Below, in pieces: positions 1 to 8,162 of a DNA stretch of 64,000 nt. A program made the position numbers and the translations under genes. Each line of letters opens with the position of its first letter. Position 1 is the stretch's first letter. Under the pieces are notes generated by a model. The model ran no database searches, had not been told where the DNA came from, and saw only the letters and a program-made list of their open reading frames with translations. Location of the stretch: the NCBI RefSeq assembly GCF_017798165.1, contig NZ_CP059068.1, positions 3,844,001 to 3,908,000 of the forward strand, read 5' to 3'. This DNA comes from Rhodoferax sp. AJA081-3 (lineage in GTDB: Bacteria > Pseudomonadota > Gammaproteobacteria > Burkholderiales > Burkholderiaceae_C).

Positions 1-2
1 AC

Positions 3-407
3 GTGACTTCGGTCCGTGCCGTGGTTGGCCCGCCGGAGCAGCGCTGCTGGATGGAGCGTGAAGAGGTCGCGGCAACCCGTGGCGAAGCCAATGTGGGCGG
101 TGCTGTTATCGGTGCGCTGATCGGTGGCGTATTGGGTCACCAGGTGGGCGGTGGTGTGGGCAAAGACATTGCAACCGCGGGTGGTGCCGTGGCCGGAGGC
201 GTCATCGGCTCCAATGTGGGCCGCAACAACAGTGGCACACCGGCCACCACACGCGACGTGCAGAAGTGCGCCACACGCCCCAGCACTGCCGCACCGGCAT
301 TCTGGGATGTGTCGTACAACTTCCGCGGTGTGGAGCACCGTGTCCAGATGACCACACAGCCGGGTGCCACGATTCCGGTCAATGCCCAGGGTGAACCCCG
401 CAGCTAA
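3..407 (+). CDS. Glycine-zipper 2TM domain protein (5' partial)
   Basis: The visible 134 residues contain a glycine-rich stretch (about residues 30-75) with GxxxG-type spacing (GGAVIGALIGG, then GGAVAGGVIGSNVG). This is typical of glycine-zipper 2TM / YcfJ / SlyB-like outer-membrane-associated proteins, which are thought to insert as a transmembrane hairpin and affect envelope integrity. The upstream part (PPEQRCWMERE) matches the Cys-containing region that normally follows a signal peptide, so the true start almost certainly lies before base 1; the GTG at base 3 is only the first available start. A bidirectional terminator follows. The family assignment is good; the cellular role is not known. 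Confidence 0.75.
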   Translation: MTSVRAVVGPPEQRCWMEREEVAATRGEANVGGAVIGALIGGVLGHQVGGGVGKDIATAGGAVAGGVIGSNVGRNNSGTPATTRDVQKCATRPSTAAPAFWDVSYNFRGVEHRVQMTTQPGATIPVNAQGEPRS

Positions 408-430
408 AGCGGTAGTGTTGCGCTGACGAA

Positions 431-456
431 AAAAAGCCCGGGCAACCGGGCTTTTT
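431..456. terminator. Bidirectional rho-independent terminator
   Basis: A perfect 11-bp stem (AAAAAGCCCGG / CCGGGCTTTTT) closes a GCAA tetraloop, with A-runs on one side and T-runs on the other. It sits between the convergent glycine-zipper gene and the small coiled-coil gene and can serve both. Confidence 0.9.
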
Positions 457-481
457 GCTGTCTGGCGGTAAGCCGGAAAAC

Positions 482-766
482 TCAGACCTGGGACTTGAAG
501 TAGTGGAAGGAGTGCACAAAGGCGTCACGCACTTTGTCCATCTCGGCCACCATGGCATCCCAGCTCTCTTCGCTGGCGGTTTTCATTTCACCGAACTTGG
601 CCACGGCGAGGTTGGACTGCTCTTGCAGCTTGGCCATTTCGGCCTTGTACATGTCGCGTGCGTCTTCCTTGGCTTCTGTGGCTTTGGCCTGCAGGGCGTT
701 CATGTTGGTGTTGAGGTCGTCCAGCTGGGACTTCATTTTTTCGATGTAGGCGGACTTTTGGGTCAT
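482..766 (-). CDS. Small coiled-coil stress-type protein
   Basis: The gene encodes 94 residues, almost entirely Lys/Glu/Ala/Met-rich heptad-like sequence (for example KSQLDDLNTNMNALQAKA), predicting one long amphipathic coiled coil with no signal peptide. I chose the ATG at 766 because AGGA lies at the right distance upstream; the open frame extends to 826 but has no support there. It resembles the small cytoplasmic coiled-coil proteins (Sll1863-like stress proteins, phasin-like) common in proteobacteria, but no family is certain. It ends at the shared terminator with the preceding gene. Confidence 0.7.
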   Translation of the reverse strand: MTQKSAYIEKMKSQLDDLNTNMNALQAKATEAKEDARDMYKAEMAKLQEQSNLAVAKFGEMKTASEESWDAMVAEMDKVRDAFVHSFHYFKSQV

Positions 767-927
767 GGTGTTGGTTCCTGGTTGGTAAGGGGTCGTACAA
801 GCATGTTTATGCTGCCAGCTCAGCATTGGCTGGCGAGTGGGTGTGCGTCCGTTCGCTTGCGCACGGACTTTGGCCGGGCCGCTGGTTAATCTGTGCTCCA
901 GTTCCTCAGCACGTTCATGAAACCGCT

Positions 928-2328
928 ATGACCCACTATCTGCGCCTGCCCACCGCCCTTCGGCTTCTGCGTCTGGCCTGTATGGCGGGATTGGGTCTGT
1001 GTTTTACCGCCTGTGCCTCGTTACCCGACGTGGCCTATCTGCAAGAGATCACGCCGTCGGCATCGGGCCCCACAGTCACCAGCGGCAAAGGAACCTTGAG
1101 CAAAAAAGCTGGCGGGGCGCTACTGCCCAAGCGCTGGAAAAATTCGCATGTGGATGTCAATGCGCTGGCCTCTTTGGAGGAACTTGCGACCGGCAAACCG
1201 CTGATTGCAGGCAACAAGGTGACCCTGCTGTACGACGGCCCCCAGACCATGGCATCCATGATGGCCGCCATTGCAGCGGCCAAAGACCATATCAACCTGG
1301 AGACCTACATCTTTGACCAGGACGAGATCGGCCTGCAATTTGCGCAGCTGCTGATCGCGCGCCAAAAGTCGGGTGTGCAGGTGCACATCATTTATGACGC
1401 GGTGGGAACCTTTGGCACCCCCCAGGCCTTTTTTGACAACATGCGCGAAGCGGGCATACGCCTGGTTGCCTTTAACCCCGTCAACCCGTTGAAAGGTTGG
1501 GGCAGCTGGTCGCCCAATAACCGGGACCACAAAAAACTGCTGGTGGTGGACGGCAAAGTGGCGTTTACCGGGGGTGTGAACATCAGCGGGGCCTATGCGA
1601 ACAGTTCGTTGTTCCGGTCCCGGAACCGCAGCAGCGCCAAGGTCGGGTGGCGCGACACCCATATCCGCGTAGAAGGCCCGGCGGTGGCGGCCATGCAGTG
1701 GGAATTTTTGACCAGTTGGGTGAGCCAGGCATCGCCCGAACTGAGCGACAGCAATTTTTTCCCTCCGCTGGGCAATGCAGGGGACAAGCTGGTGCGGGTG
1801 CTGGCCAGCGGGCCCGATACAGACCAGGACATTTACGCGGCACACATCCTGGCGATTGACTCTGCCGTCAAGTCCATCCACATCACCAGTGCCTACTTTG
1901 TGCCGGATGTGCAGATCTTGCGGGCCTTGACCCGGGCTGCGCGCCGCGGTGTGGATGTAAAAATCATCTTGCCCGGCGTCACGGACGTGGGCCTGGTGTT
2001 TTATGCCGGTCAGTCGTTCTACGACGAAATGCTGAGCAGCGGGATTCGGGTGTTTGAGCTGCAGATTGCCGTTCTGCACGCCAAGACAGCCGTCATCGAC
2101 CGGCTGTGGTCTACGGTGGGGTCGACGAATATCGACACGCGCAGTTTTCTGCACAACTACGAACTCAATGTGGTGGTGCTGGACAACGCGTTTGCCGAGT
2201 CCCTGGAGTCGGCCTTTGAAGAAGATCTGCGTTATTCCACCGAGGTCAAGGCCGATGAGTGGGGCAAGCGCCCCTTCTCCAACCGACTGAAGGAATGGGC
2301 CGCGCGCCGCATGGAGTATTGGCTGTAG
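928..2328 (+). CDS. Phospholipase D / cardiolipin synthase-like lipoprotein
   Basis: This is a 466-residue protein with an N-terminal signal ending at a lipobox-like FTAC, so a lipoprotein is likely. Two HKD motifs are visible: HKKLLVVD at about residue 201 followed by a GG turn, and HAKTAVID at about residue 384 followed by GSTN. Paired HKD motifs form the catalytic site of phospholipase-D-superfamily phosphatidyltransferases, and overall length and motif spacing match ClsB-type cardiolipin synthases. Those enzymes usually have no lipoprotein signal, so an extracytoplasmic phospholipase role is the alternative. I prefer the ATG at 928 over the earlier frame opening at 826 because the signal peptide begins there. 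Confidence 0.85.
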   Translation: MTHYLRLPTALRLLRLACMAGLGLCFTACASLPDVAYLQEITPSASGPTVTSGKGTLSKKAGGALLPKRWKNSHVDVNALASLEELATGKPLIAGNKVTLLYDGPQTMASMMAAIAAAKDHINLETYIFDQDEIGLQFAQLLIARQKSGVQVHIIYDAVGTFGTPQAFFDNMREAGIRLVAFNPVNPLKGWGSWSPNNRDHKKLLVVDGKVAFTGGVNISGAYANSSLFRSRNRSSAKVGWRDTHIRVEGPAVAAMQWEFLTSWVSQASPELSDSNFFPPLGNAGDKLVRVLASGPDTDQDIYAAHILAIDSAVKSIHITSAYFVPDVQILRALTRAARRGVDVKIILPGVTDVGLVFYAGQSFYDEMLSSGIRVFELQIAVLHAKTAVIDRLWSTVGSTNIDTRSFLHNYELNVVVLDNAFAESLESAFEEDLRYSTEVKADEWGKRPFSNRLKEWAARRMEYWL

Positions 2329-2361
2329 AGCCGGAAGACCTGCGCTCTGGCCCAAGGGGCA

Positions 2362-2835
2362 TCAGTTGTTCAGTAGCAGTTGCAGGATCACACCGGTGGC
2401 GATGGCCACCAGGATGTAGTCGCTGCCACTTTGTACCCAGTGGTAACCACGCGGTGGTGCGCTGAGGCGGTGGCCGCGCCAGTCTTCTACAACGTATTGC
2501 CGTGTGCGGTACTGGTATGGCAGGTGACCGCCGCGGTAGTACGAATGGTTGGGGCCGGCACCACGCTCTGCGCGGTAGTCACCACGGTTATCTCGGTCAC
2601 CGCGTTGGTTGTTGTGGCCGTGGCCACGTCCGTCGTTGTCATTGTTGTAGTAACGATTTTGTTGGCGGGCATCGTCGCGGCGGTCCCGGTCGCGGTTGTT
2701 GTCGTTGTTGCGCTGGTTCTGTTCATAGCGGTTGCGGTTGGCACCGGGCGCATCGCCTTGGGCAAACGCAAACTGCCCGGCGAAGAGTGAAACTGCCAGC
2801 ACCGTACAAAGGGTGGCCTTGCTTTTCATGATCAT
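2362..2835 (-). CDS. RcnB family periplasmic protein
   Basis: The product has 157 residues with a clear signal peptide (ends FAFAQG). A low-complexity segment rich in Asn, Arg, Asp and Gly (about residues 28-95) follows, then the conserved RcnB C-terminal module: YRGGHLPYQYR, DWRGHRL, PPRGYHWV, and a terminal hydrophobic ILVAIATGVILQLLL. RcnB in E. coli is a periplasmic factor in Ni/Co homeostasis, but many family members have no known metal role. The start at 2835 has GGAG six bases upstream; a second ATG at 2829 is possible. The Asn/Arg-rich linker is longer than in the E. coli protein. Confidence 0.85.
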   Translation of the reverse strand: MIMKSKATLCTVLAVSLFAGQFAFAQGDAPGANRNRYEQNQRNNDNNRDRDRRDDARQQNRYYNNDNDGRGHGHNNQRGDRDNRGDYRAERGAGPNHSYYRGGHLPYQYRTRQYVVEDWRGHRLSAPPRGYHWVQSGSDYILVAIATGVILQLLLNN

Positions 2836-3062
2836 GGTGAACTCCAGTGGTTTGCGGGTTTGCAATCTGAAGATAGGGCCGTGTGGTGCAGATGTCGGTG
2901 CGCAGCCGCACGCACATGGGAATGCGACAGGGATGCGGAAAAAAACGGGCCGTATGTTTGCCATCGCACCGATGGCCGGAGGCTTTGTTTTTAGTATTCA
3001 CCCGTAGGCCAAAGCTTGGCTCACATGTTCCCGTTATTCAATTTCTTAAAGGACTCCACACC

Positions 3063-3263
3063 ATGAACAAAGACCAAATCTCCGGTACCGCCAAAGACAT
3101 CGCTGGAAAAGTGCAAGAGGGCGCCGGCAAACTGGTAGGCAGCACCGAGCAACAGCTCAAGGGCCTGGAAAAGCAGATCGAGGGCAAGGCTGAGAAGCGC
3201 GCGGGTGATGTGAAAGAACTGGTTCAGGACGCCAAGGATATTGTCAAGAACGCTGTCAAATAA
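3063..3263 (+). CDS. CsbD family stress protein
   Basis: The 66 residues are rich in Lys, Glu, Ala and Gly with the family hallmark near the start (MNKDQISGTAKDIAGKVQEG), then repeated Gly-Lys/Ala segments. CsbD-like proteins are small, hydrophilic and predicted disordered; they are induced by general stress or osmotic shock and have no established biochemical activity. AAGGA lies upstream of the ATG. The longer open frame starting at 2883 is rejected because the CsbD homology starts exactly at 3063. Confidence 0.9.
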   Translation: MNKDQISGTAKDIAGKVQEGAGKLVGSTEQQLKGLEKQIEGKAEKRAGDVKELVQDAKDIVKNAVK

Positions 3264-3297
3264 GCCGAAACCACAGAGCATCTCACCCTGGCGCGTA

Positions 3298-4209
3298 TTA
3301 CGGCCTGGTCTGCTGTAGCCCCAGCATGGCCAGGAAGTCAACGGCATACTGCGCCATGGGTGAGTAGCTGCGCCCCTTGAGGGACACCACACCCAGGTCG
3401 GAAAACTGGGTGGGGATGTCCGAGGTGGTCAAACGCACCAGCCGCCCGTCGGCAACCTCTTCCAGCGCACCGGCGTCGGCGCAAGCCACCACGGTGTCGG
3501 TGGCCATGGCCACGGTCTTGAGCAGGTTCAAATCGTCGCACTCAATGGCCAGAGGCAGGCGCACATCCTGAGGCAACCCCATCAGGGATGCCAGCAACAA
3601 CAAAATCTTTTCCGGCACCCGCACGCTGGCCAATCCATAGGGCAGCAAGGCCTTGCCCTGCACGCTTGTTTGGTTCAGCAAGGGATGGCCTTTGCGCACA
3701 TAAAAACTCGCCGTCAACTGTCCGATGCGGGTGACTTCCAGATCCGATGTAGCCGGTATGTTGCGCAGGTCGGCCACATAAAAATCCAGTTCTTCTGCAC
3801 GCAGGTGGTCGGCCAGGTAATTGGCATTGTTCACCTCCACCCGCACATGGACGGCGGGGAACCGCGTGCGCATGTCGGTCAGCAGGACCGGCAGCAGCGT
3901 GGCCGCGGGGTAAGGGCCTACGCCGATGGCAATGTCGCCCATTTGGCGTTCGCGGTACAGGCTGACGTCACGTTCCAGGCAGTGGTTGTCGAACACCAGT
4001 TTGCGGGCGCGCTCAACCACAAACGCACCCGCATCGGTGCAGCGCACCTCGGTTGAACCCCGGTCGAACAGCTGCAGGCCCAGTTCGTCTTCAGCAGCCT
4101 GGATGCTGCGGCTGAACGCCGGCTGGCTCAGGTGGCATTGTTGTGCCGCGCGACCAAAGTTGCGGGTGTCGGCCAGTGCCACCAGGTGTTTGAGCCGCCG
4201 AATTTCCAT
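3298..4209 (-). CDS. LysR family regulator, likely of the adjacent alkylsulfatase
   Basis: This 303-residue LysR-type regulator has an N-terminal winged helix (MEIRRLKHLVALADTRNFGRAA, then SQPAFSRSIQAAEDELG) and a C-terminal LysR substrate-binding domain. It is transcribed divergently from the alkylsulfatase gene at 4325. In Pseudomonas the LysR protein SdsB activates the alkylsulfatase gene sdsA, so the same pairing is inferred here. The start at 4209 has AGGA upstream and gives the usual family length; the open frame to 4566 overlaps the sulfatase and is spurious at its 5' end. Confidence 0.85.
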   Translation of the reverse strand: MEIRRLKHLVALADTRNFGRAAQQCHLSQPAFSRSIQAAEDELGLQLFDRGSTEVRCTDAGAFVVERARKLVFDNHCLERDVSLYRERQMGDIAIGVGPYPAATLLPVLLTDMRTRFPAVHVRVEVNNANYLADHLRAEELDFYVADLRNIPATSDLEVTRIGQLTASFYVRKGHPLLNQTSVQGKALLPYGLASVRVPEKILLLLASLMGLPQDVRLPLAIECDDLNLLKTVAMATDTVVACADAGALEEVADGRLVRLTTSDIPTQFSDLGVVSLKGRSYSPMAQYAVDFLAMLGLQQTRP

Positions 4210-4227
4210 ACAGATCTTCCTTGTCAT

Positions 4228-4270
4228 CCAATGCAGCCGATGCATTGATTTTCGCGTTTGAATGCATTGG
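4228..4270. promoter_or_regulatory. Probable LysR-type operator (ATGCATTG repeats)
   Basis: Between the divergent LysR and alkylsulfatase genes are an exact inverted repeat (CCAATGCA at 4228-4235, TGCATTGG at 4263-4270) and a direct repeat of ATGCATTG at 4240-4247 and 4262-4269, 22 bp apart, which is two helical turns. Such spacing fits a LysR-type tetramer. Binding is inferred. Confidence 0.55.
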
Positions 4271-4324
4271 ACGAATTTTAGGGGTGCTTCCACAATCCGT
4301 CCAAAACTTGGATAGGACAGGAAA

Positions 4325-6304
4325 ATGGCAAAACACCGAACCCCACGCCGACTGGCTTTTGCAGTGGCCACACTGCTTGTGTTGTGCACGGGCTGTAGCA
4401 AAACCGCAGGCATTGGCGGCACGGCGGGTGATGCCAGCCCTGAGACCCTGAAGGTCAACGCCCAATTCGCCCAAGCGCTGAAGCTGGACGACACAGCTGA
4501 CTTTGAAGATGCCAAGCGCGGTTTCATCGCCCGGCCCAGCGGCACCATCACACAGGCCGACGGCACGGTGTTGAAGGACTTTGCGGCCTACGACTTTTTG
4601 GCTAGCAAGGCCGCCGATACGGTCAACCCCAGTCTGTGGCGCCATGCCCAGCTCAATGCCAATATTGGCCTGTTCAAGGTGACCGATGGGGTGTACCAGC
4701 TGCGCGGGTTTGATATCGCCAATATGACGCTGATCGAAGGCAAGACGGGCTGGATTGTGGTTGACCCGCTGACCGCCCGCGAGACGGCCAGCGCGGCCTT
4801 GGCGTTTGCGCGCCAGCACCTGGGCAACAAGCCCGTGTCGGCCATCGTTTTCACCCACGCCCACGCCGACCATTTTGGTGGTGTGCTGGGCATCGTGACG
4901 CCGCAGGACGTTGCCCAGCGCAAGCTGCCCATCATTGCATCGGCGGGCTTCATGGAAGAGGCCACCAGTGAAAACATTCTGGTGGGTACCGGCATGGCGC
5001 GCCGCTCCTTGTACCAGTTTGGCCGGGACCTGCCGCGTTCTGCCAAGGGCAATGTGGACACCGGCCTGGGCAAGGATGTGGCCTACGGCAACATTGGCGT
5101 GCTGCCGCCCAACCTTGTGATTGACCAACCCACGCAGCCAGTGCAGGTGGACGGCCTGGACTTTGTGTTTTACAACGTGCCGGGCGCTGAATGCCCGGCC
5201 GAGCTGACCTTCAGCATCCCCAGCAAAAAACTGTACGACGGTGCCGAGAACCTGGCCCAGACCATGCACAACCTGCTGCCCGTGCGTGGTGCCAAGGTGC
5301 GCGATGCACTGCGTTGGTCCAACTACATGGACCAGGCGCTAGTGCAGACCCAGGACGCTGACATTTACATTGGCTCACACAACTGGCCCATATGGGGCAA
5401 GGCCAATATCCAGAAGATGATCACTATGCACCGCGATGTTTACAAGTACACCCACGACCAGACGGTGCGCCTGATCAACGCGGGCCACACGCCGCGCGAA
5501 ATCGCGGACATGGTGAAACTGCCCAAGTCCTTGACGGATTTTTTTGGCGCACGCGGCTACTACGGTGACTTACGCCACAACGTCAAGGCCGTGTACCAGT
5601 TCTACCTGGGCGCCTACGATGGCAATCCGGCCAACCTGAACCTGTTGCCACCGCAGGAGTCGGCCAAGCGCTACCTTGCGTTGCTGGGTGGTGCCGACAA
5701 GGCCGTGGCCGCAGCCCAAAGTGCGTTTGACCAGGGCGACTACCGCTGGGCCGCCGAATTGCTGAACCACGCGGTGTTTGGCGATCCCTCCAGCAAGGCC
5801 GCCAAGGAACTGCTGGCCAAGACCTATGACCAGATGGGGTATATGGCCGAGGCCTCGACCTGGCGCAACTCGTACCTGACGGCAGCCCAGGAGCTGCGCC
5901 AGGGCCCACCCGCCAAAGGTGCGTCCAAAGCCATGCTCATGGACATGCTGTTGCAAACACCCATGGAGCGTTTTCTGGAAGCCATGGCCGCGGGCTTGAA
6001 TGGGCCCGACGCAGAAGGCAAGGACCTGAAGGTCAACCTGGTGTTAACCGACCTGAAGGAAACCTATGTGTTGTGGATTGAAAACGCCGTGCTGCACTTC
6101 AGGCGGGGTGAGGCTGCGCCCGATGCCCACGCCACGTTGGCGCTGACCAAGGACATTTTTGTCAAGATGGTTGCCGGTACCGCAGGGGTCAAAGACACGC
6201 TGCTCAGCGACGACCTCTCGGTGACGGGTAGCAAGATCGACCTGGTGCAATTCTTCCGCCTGATCGACAAGGCGCCCGGTAATTTTGCGATCGTGACCCG
6301 GTAG
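4325..6304 (+). CDS. Alkyl sulfatase (SdsA1-like), metallo-beta-lactamase fold
   Basis: This is a 659-residue secreted lipoprotein candidate (signal ending LCTGC). The zinc-binding motif THAHADH starts at residue 177, and the LIEGKTGWIVVDPL strand before it is typical of the metallo-beta-lactamase fold. After that come the alkylsulfatase dimerisation region and a C-terminal SCP2-like domain (PMERFLEAMAAGLNGPDA to the end). The family hydrolyses primary alkyl sulfates such as dodecyl sulfate to alcohol and sulfate, using a binuclear zinc site and the C-terminal domain to hold the alkyl chain. Length matches SdsA1. It probably supplies sulfur or carbon from sulfate esters under control of the divergent LysR gene. 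Confidence 0.9.
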   Translation: MAKHRTPRRLAFAVATLLVLCTGCSKTAGIGGTAGDASPETLKVNAQFAQALKLDDTADFEDAKRGFIARPSGTITQADGTVLKDFAAYDFLASKAADTVNPSLWRHAQLNANIGLFKVTDGVYQLRGFDIANMTLIEGKTGWIVVDPLTARETASAALAFARQHLGNKPVSAIVFTHAHADHFGGVLGIVTPQDVAQRKLPIIASAGFMEEATSENILVGTGMARRSLYQFGRDLPRSAKGNVDTGLGKDVAYGNIGVLPPNLVIDQPTQPVQVDGLDFVFYNVPGAECPAELTFSIPSKKLYDGAENLAQTMHNLLPVRGAKVRDALRWSNYMDQALVQTQDADIYIGSHNWPIWGKANIQKMITMHRDVYKYTHDQTVRLINAGHTPREIADMVKLPKSLTDFFGARGYYGDLRHNVKAVYQFYLGAYDGNPANLNLLPPQESAKRYLALLGGADKAVAAAQSAFDQGDYRWAAELLNHAVFGDPSSKAAKELLAKTYDQMGYMAEASTWRNSYLTAAQELRQGPPAKGASKAMLMDMLLQTPMERFLEAMAAGLNGPDAEGKDLKVNLVLTDLKETYVLWIENAVLHFRRGEAAPDAHATLALTKDIFVKMVAGTAGVKDTLLSDDLSVTGSKIDLVQFFRLIDKAPGNFAIVTR

Positions 6305-6308
6305 ACGG

Positions 6309-6791
6309 CTAGTGCACGCCCTTGATGGCGGCCAGGCGGGCTTCCAGGTCTTGTCGCAGCTCTTTGCGCAATAGGGCCTGCTCGTAGCGGCGCTTCTCCC
6401 GCTCATTGACGGGTTGCCGCGGGGGGACGGCGACCGGTTTGCGGTCGTCATCCACTGCCACCATGGTGAAGAAGCAGCTGTTGACATGGCGCTTTTGCTG
6501 GCTGCGGATGTTTTCCGCAATCACCTTGATGCCAATTTCCATGGACGACTTGCCGGTGTAGTTGACGCTGGCCAGAAACGAGACCAGCTCGCCCACATGT
6601 ACGGGCTGGCGAAACATGACCTGGTCCACGCTGACGGTCACCACATAACGGGCGGCATAACGGCTGGCACAGGCATAGGCCACCTGGTCCAGAAACTTCA
6701 GCAAGGTGCCGCCGTGCACATTGCCGGCGAAGTTGGCCATATCGGGCGTCATCAACACGGTCATGCTGAGTTCGTGGGCGGCTGTTTCCAT
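6309..6791 (-). CDS. Acyl-CoA thioesterase, YciA-type hotdog fold
   Basis: The 160-residue protein has the hotdog signature NVHGGTLLKFLDQVAYACASRYA near residue 23, with the acidic residue in LLKFLDQ, and the strand GKSSMEIGIKV. These match the YciA/Acot-type acyl-CoA hydrolases that cleave acyl-CoA to free acid and CoA. The charged C-terminal helix (about residues 130-160) is typical of the proteobacterial group. It is convergent with the alkylsulfatase and ends four bases from it. The link between the two is positional only. Confidence 0.88.
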   Translation of the reverse strand: METAAHELSMTVLMTPDMANFAGNVHGGTLLKFLDQVAYACASRYAARYVVTVSVDQVMFRQPVHVGELVSFLASVNYTGKSSMEIGIKVIAENIRSQQKRHVNSCFFTMVAVDDDRKPVAVPPRQPVNEREKRRYEQALLRKELRQDLEARLAAIKGVH

Positions 6792-6869
6792 GGTCTTGAA
6801 TCGTCGTAAAGAGTTGAAGGTACTGCCCCGATTGTCCCTGTTTGTGCAGGGCGCAGCCGCAGGCCCGGC

Positions 6870-7973
6870 TCAGCGCCGGAATTTGCCGGTAGTGCCAATG
6901 ATGGACAGGTCCGCAAAGTCCAGGCCCGTGTGGTTGGTTGTGCTGTAGCTGATTGCCATGCCCCCCAGGTCAAACCGGCTCATGCCCTCCAGTGCCGCCT
7001 GGATACGCTCGCGTGTGGGTTTGGGGCCGGCTCGGCGCAGGGCTTCCACCAGTACCTTGGCCGATGCAAAACCCTCCAGCATGGCCGGGCTGAGATCATC
7101 GATGTTGCGAACCTTGGCCAATTGGGTGGCTTCGCGAACCAGGGGCACGTTCATGGATTTGGGCAAGACCTGGCTCACGATGACACCTGCTGCGTCTTCG
7201 CCCAGCAGCTGGATAAATCCGCCGGAGGCGTTGTTGGACAGGGTCACGAACTGCGGTTTGTTGCCCACAGCCTTGATCGCCCGTATGCCGCTGGCTACGG
7301 CCGGCCCCGATCCTATGATCATGACGGCCTGCACCGGTGACTTGCTGAGTGACTGGGCAATGCTGGAAAAGTCTGGCTTGTTGCGGTCAAACTTGGCAAT
7401 GAGGGTGGCCTGCAAACGGGCGCCTGCCAGGCTGCGTTGTGCCCCTTCCAGTCCGTCCAATCCGAAGCTGTCGTCCACGTGCAGGATGGCAATGTGCTGT
7501 ATGCCAATGGATGCCAAATGCGAGATGGCCATCTCGGCCTCACGCTGGTAGGTGGCGCGTACATTGAATACAAACTTGCGCACCGGCACGTGCAGCACCA
7601 TGGCGCCCGTGGAGGGCGCAATCAGGGGGACGCCATGCTGCTCCAGCGTGGGAATAATGGCCTCGGTGTGGGGTGTGCCACGGGTCATAAACATGGCCAC
7701 CACCTTGCGCTCTTCGACCAGGGTGCGTGCGTTGGTGGCCGCCAGCTTGGGGTCGAACTTGTCATCCAGCGTGACGATGTCAATGGTTTCACCGCCCACG
7801 CCCCCACGGGCGTTCACGGCATCCAGGTAAAGCTTGGCGCCTATGCCCGTTTCCTTGACGGTGGCGGCCACGGCGCCGGTCACACCGGTGGTCTGTCCTA
7901 TCAGGATTTGTCCGTGGGCCAGGCAGCCCAGGGTGGCCAGCAGCAGCCCGGCCAGGTGTTGGGGATATGTCAT
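6870..7973 (-). CDS. ABC transporter substrate-binding protein (branched-chain amino acid type)
   Basis: The 367-residue protein has a signal peptide (MTYPQHLAGLLLATLG, cleaved near AHG) and a Peripla_BP_6 / LivJ-type fold: QILIGQTTGVTGAVAA, then VGGETIDIVTLDDKFDPKLAATNARTLVEE, and a periplasmic-binding second lobe. No permease or ATPase of the Liv type is nearby, so it is an orphan binding protein, as is common in Burkholderiales. The start at 7973 has AAGGAGA upstream. A sigma54-type promoter lies 48-63 bases before the start and the next gene upstream encodes a sigma54 activator, so the protein may be a sensor partner or regulated target of that system. Confidence 0.85.
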   Translation of the reverse strand: MTYPQHLAGLLLATLGCLAHGQILIGQTTGVTGAVAATVKETGIGAKLYLDAVNARGGVGGETIDIVTLDDKFDPKLAATNARTLVEERKVVAMFMTRGTPHTEAIIPTLEQHGVPLIAPSTGAMVLHVPVRKFVFNVRATYQREAEMAISHLASIGIQHIAILHVDDSFGLDGLEGAQRSLAGARLQATLIAKFDRNKPDFSSIAQSLSKSPVQAVMIIGSGPAVASGIRAIKAVGNKPQFVTLSNNASGGFIQLLGEDAAGVIVSQVLPKSMNVPLVREATQLAKVRNIDDLSPAMLEGFASAKVLVEALRRAGPKPTRERIQAALEGMSRFDLGGMAISYSTTNHTGLDFADLSIIGTTGKFRR

Positions 7974-8020
7974 GTGCGTGTCTCCTTTTATAGTGGTGCG
8001 TTTGTTCCGCACCAAGACTG

Positions 8021-8036
8021 CGCACGCTTTGTGCCA
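8021..8036 (-). promoter_or_regulatory. Sigma54-type (-24/-12) promoter
   Basis: On the minus strand the sequence reads TGGCAC-AAAGC-GTGCG. The GG and GC dinucleotides have exactly ten bases between them, with one mismatch to the TTGC half of the sigma54 consensus. It points at the orphan binding-protein gene. A perfect CTTGC-N5-GCAAG inverted repeat at 8041-8055 lies just upstream and could be a protein-binding site. Confidence 0.6.
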
Positions 8037-8162
8037 AGGCCTTGCTTGTTGCAAGTGTTTGTTTTTGTTCAGGTTTTCTGTGTTGCTTGGGCGTTGATGT
8101 CTGGGACTTCAGAACGGCGCGCGGTGTTTTCCCAATTTCCGCACAGCGACGCGTGTTGTGCG

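Noticed and set aside
2487..2771. Alternative frames in the rcnB-like gene coding long Val or Thr runs
   Set aside because: They are other-frame readings of the Asn/Arg/Asp low-complexity segment of the RcnB-like protein.
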